The translations under genes were made by a program, and so were the position numbers. From Bacillota bacterium (GTDB taxonomy: Bacteria > Bacillota > Ch66): a stretch of 64,000 nucleotides of DNA. The stretch lies in assembly GCA_013178045.1 (NCBI GenBank), contig JABLXP010000002.1, positions 153,023 through 217,022 on the forward strand. The letters are read 5' to 3'. Below, piece by piece: positions 62,042 through 64,000 of the stretch. Below the pieces are notes generated by a model. The model saw nothing but the letters and a program-made list of their open reading frames with translations, did no database searches and was not told the DNA's origin. Numbering within the stretch: the first letter of the stretch is position 1; the number at the start of each line of letters is the position of its first letter.

Positions 62042-63094
62042 GTGGCTGAATGGGGTAAAGTGGCCGTCATCGGCGGAGGAGTGGCTGGTCTGACTTTGGC
62101 GGTGGAACTCGCCCGCTGGGGAATAGAGGTCTGGTTGATTGAACGCCAGGCTGTCCCGGGCGGCTGGGCGGCACGTTTCTTCTGTAAGGCGACTGACCAG
62201 TGCCAGCAATGTCTGGCTTGCCGGGTGCATCAGCTGATCGATGAAGCGACGAAAAGCCCCGCGATCCGCTGGCTGCTGGGGACGGAGGTCAGTCAGGTGC
62301 AGCGCCAGGGGAGAGACTTTGCCCTGACGGTTAAGCAGGCTGGGAAAACAGAGCGGCTTTTTGTCCAAGCCGCAGTTTTGGCCGTCGGATTCCGTGTCTT
62401 CTCCGCGGAACACCGGGGAGAATTTGGCTATCGACTTTATCCCCGGGTGTTGACGGGGGCCGACCTGGAGCAGGCTCTGACTCAAGGGGCCGGGTTCCCT
62501 ATTCAGGGGGATAAACTCAAGCGCATCGGCTTTATTCAGTGTGTCGGCAGCCGGGACACAGCCCTTGGCCGTGGGTACTGCTCACAGGTTTGTTGCCAGA
62601 CCAGTATTCGTCAAGCCCGGGTATTACGCTCCCAATACCCGGATGCGGAAATTAACATCTTCTATCTTGATCTGCAGGCGGGGAGCGGTAATGCCGTCCA
62701 AGTTAGACAAAGCTGTCAAGAAGCTCGGCTAAATCTGGTGCGGGGGATACCATCCCGGGTATACAACCGGGCCGACGGACGGCTTGGCCTTCGGCTTGAC
62801 CCCAGTTTGGCCGATCGGGTGGCAGCTGAACCTTACGACCTGGTCGTGCTGGCCTGCGGCATGGTTCCAACGGACGGTCTGGAGGAACTGGCCCGGTGGT
62901 TTGGCTGGCCGCTAAACAGTTATGGGTTTCTTGATAATCGACCTGGTTGCGGTTTTCAAGGGCCGGTGCCCGGCGTTTTTGCGGTTGGTGCCTGCCGGGG
63001 TCCGCTTAACATCAGCCAGAGCATAGCTGAAGGGCAGGCCGCTGCTCTGGAAATTCTGGTATGGCTTGAATCTGCTGTAAAAACAATGGTATGA
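62042..63094 (+). CDS. HdrA-like flavoprotein, FAD part
   Basis: A 350-residue protein corresponding to the FAD region of HdrA. It has an intact VIGGGVAGLTLAVELARWG, ERQAVPGGWAARFFC, a Cys motif CQQCLACR, then FIQCVGSRDTALGRGYCSQV followed by CC and the C-terminal GVFAVGACRGPLNISQSIAEG. It lacks ferredoxin domains, which are on the fusion protein at 58802 whose own FAD motif is degenerate. Together they look like a split HdrA. GTG 62042 follows TAGGAGG at eight bases; GTG 62033 is less suitable. It resembles the HdrA-like protein at 50792. Confidence 0.88.
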   Translation: MAEWGKVAVIGGGVAGLTLAVELARWGIEVWLIERQAVPGGWAARFFCKATDQCQQCLACRVHQLIDEATKSPAIRWLLGTEVSQVQRQGRDFALTVKQAGKTERLFVQAAVLAVGFRVFSAEHRGEFGYRLYPRVLTGADLEQALTQGAGFPIQGDKLKRIGFIQCVGSRDTALGRGYCSQVCCQTSIRQARVLRSQYPDAEINIFYLDLQAGSGNAVQVRQSCQEARLNLVRGIPSRVYNRADGRLGLRLDPSLADRVAAEPYDLVVLACGMVPTDGLEELARWFGWPLNSYGFLDNRPGCGFQGPVPGVFAVGACRGPLNISQSIAEGQAAALEILVWLESAVKTMV

Positions 63095-63164
63095 TTTGGC
63101 ATATTTCCCACCCGGAGCGGAATAGAATAAAATTGATAGACTAAATTTGGGGTGGGGGATTGCG

Positions 63165-63920
63165 ATGGATAGAGATACCAGAAAACAAATTGAGCGAGCT
63201 CTGCTTGAACAAATTGATCAGTTGATTGAGTGCGGTATTGAAGTAAGCGAGCTAGAGACAGACAAGCGCGAACTGGCAATTAAACGGGGCCAGGAACTGG
63301 TCTGCCGGATCCTGAGTTTATTAACGCAGATCTTTTTTGGTCCCAGTGATTATTACGAGACTATTTTAAAGCAATTAGTTGGTCAGAGGCTACCGAGTAC
63401 CCAGGTGTTGGACAGCTTTGGCGATTTCTCTAACCTCTTAAATGAGATGATTGTCGCCGGGATTGCCCATTATACGGGCGGGCAGCAACTGGATTATGGA
63501 GAAGAATGGACGGACCAGTCCCAGGTAGTTCGAATGAACCCAGTGAACGAAGAGGTCAAGGCAGAACAAATATACAATTCTGAAAAGACGCCAACTGAGG
63601 AGACCCTCTCACCGCTGGGCCGTTCGCTCAGGATCCTTTTTCCCCACAGTCAGATCTTAACCAATAAGCCTTTTCAAGGTACAGTATTTGAATATTTTCT
63701 GCCCGACCAGCGGCTAGCGGTTGAGCTTAATCTTCCAGTGAGGCGTGAGTCTGACCGCCGAAAATTACTTGTTTGTGCCCAATCTGGCATTGGGCTAGTA
63801 AGAATTAATCCCGAAGACGCCGGCCACCATAAACAGGTGCAGCGGGAGATCCGGCGGCAGACGCGGGTGACTAGGCCGAGTAAAATTTCAGTAGGCACCA
63901 GAAGGGGATCAGCCCCCTGA
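63165..63920 (+). CDS. Unrecognised protein with nuclease-like C-terminal part
   Basis: A 251-residue soluble protein I do not recognise. The N-terminal half is helical (QIERALLEQIDQLIECGIEV). The C-terminal third reads VFEYFLPDQRLAVELNLPV, then DRRKLLVCAQSGIGLVRINP, which follows the alternating pattern of PD-(D/E)xK-type nucleases (acidic residues, then a basic segment and a short beta strand before GIGLVRI). The key Lys is not clear, so this is only a hint. ATG 63165 follows GGTGGGGGATTGCG. The next sequence is probably an insertion element. Confidence 0.6.
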   Translation: MDRDTRKQIERALLEQIDQLIECGIEVSELETDKRELAIKRGQELVCRILSLLTQIFFGPSDYYETILKQLVGQRLPSTQVLDSFGDFSNLLNEMIVAGIAHYTGGQQLDYGEEWTDQSQVVRMNPVNEEVKAEQIYNSEKTPTEETLSPLGRSLRILFPHSQILTNKPFQGTVFEYFLPDQRLAVELNLPVRRESDRRKLLVCAQSGIGLVRINPEDAGHHKQVQREIRRQTRVTRPSKISVGTRRGSAP

Positions 63921-63927
63921 AAAAGAA

Positions 63928-64000
63928 ATGAGACCTCGCCCAAAAAAACACCCAAAGTCAAACTAAAGGAGTGTGAGGTCTCATGTTAAATATTCGCCAA
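63928..64000 (+). mobile_element. Probable left end of an insertion sequence, with transposase start
   Basis: ATGAGACCTC (63928-63937) and GAGGTCTCAT (63975-63984) are perfect 10-bp inverted arms. AAAGGAG (63965-63971) precedes an ATG at 63983 that overlaps the right arm and opens MLNIRQ before the window ends. A short leader with such a palindrome is usual at the head of IS transposase genes, but with six codons the family cannot be named. Confidence 0.4.

Noticed and set aside
1..64000. CRISPR array or rRNA genes
   Set aside because: No regularly spaced repeats with unique spacers and no rRNA sequence were seen.

Overview
The window looks like chromosomal DNA of an anaerobic, low-GC Gram-positive (Firmicutes/Clostridia), of the kind found among Desulfotomaculum/Pelotomaculum/Moorella/Syntrophomonas relatives. 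The grounds are strong AGGAGG ribosome sites with frequent TTG/GTG starts, a selenocysteine formate dehydrogenase, MetV-MetF with Hdr/MvhD-type subunits, a siroheme-dependent (Ahb) heme route, UbiA/UbiD/UbiX menaquinone genes, EtfAB with a membrane FeS oxidoreductase, and beta-oxidation genes. The species cannot be named from sequence alone.

Layout. 0-3.4 kb: end of a phosphoglycerate-mutase-like gene, tRNA-Pro(GGG), an unknown gene, a small membrane protein, a FAH-family hydrolase and speH. 3.5-9.2 kb: quinone operon (degenerate prenyl synthase, UbiD, UbiA, UbiX, polyprenyl synthase) plus tatC. 9.5-15.3 kb: formate dehydrogenase fdhABC (UGA/Sec with a clear SECIS), fdhE, tatA. 15.5-25.5 kb: C5/siroheme/heme operon (SirC, hemA, hemC, cobA-hemD, ahbC, hemB, ahbD, ahbA, ahbB, hemL). 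25.6-31.3 kb: stress/ion island with two USPs, a CPA2 antiporter, an MFS protein, a CoA-dehydratase-type activase, a thioesterase, an HNH remnant, and two copies of a fluoride-riboswitch-like leader. 31.5-41.5 kb: an orphan CheR, then etfB-etfA-FeS oxidoreductase, crotonase, acyl-CoA dehydrogenase, thiolase and 3-hydroxybutyryl-CoA dehydrogenase. 41.6-43.7 kb: coaD, hicA-like, tRNA-Leu(CAG), and an AT-rich stretch. 43.7-54.9 kb: a CBS-PAS-sigma-54 activator, then a large operon behind a consensus -24/-12 promoter with three evenly spaced upstream sites. It encodes a CoA-transferase pair, an MFS carrier, HdrC-like and HdrB-like proteins, HdrA-like, HdrC, HdrB and a second CoA-transferase-like pair. 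55-58.6 kb: small membrane protein, phasin-like protein, UbiB kinase, DacF. 58.8-63.1 kb: a methylene-THF reductase cluster (HdrA/MvhD fusion, metV, metF, HdrA-like). 63.2-64 kb: an unknown protein and the probable start of an insertion sequence.

How it fits together. Tat export, heme and menaquinone serve a membrane formate dehydrogenase. EtfAB and its FeS oxidoreductase join acyl-CoA oxidation to the quinone pool. MetVF with Hdr/MvhD parts belongs to the methyl branch of the Wood-Ljungdahl pathway. The sigma-54 operon looks like an inducible system that imports an organic acid, makes its CoA ester and passes electrons through Hdr modules; its substrate is unknown.

The most unusual observation is the alpha subunit of the second CoA-transferase-like pair (53305-54120). 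It is cut by one in-frame TGA at codon 103, and an 8-bp hairpin with a G-containing loop follows at the spacing expected for a bacterial SECIS. Its partner beta subunit has Thr where the first pair has the presumed catalytic Glu. This could be an undescribed selenoprotein with altered chemistry; a nonsense mutation or sequence error is the alternative. All coordinates and structures were read by eye.
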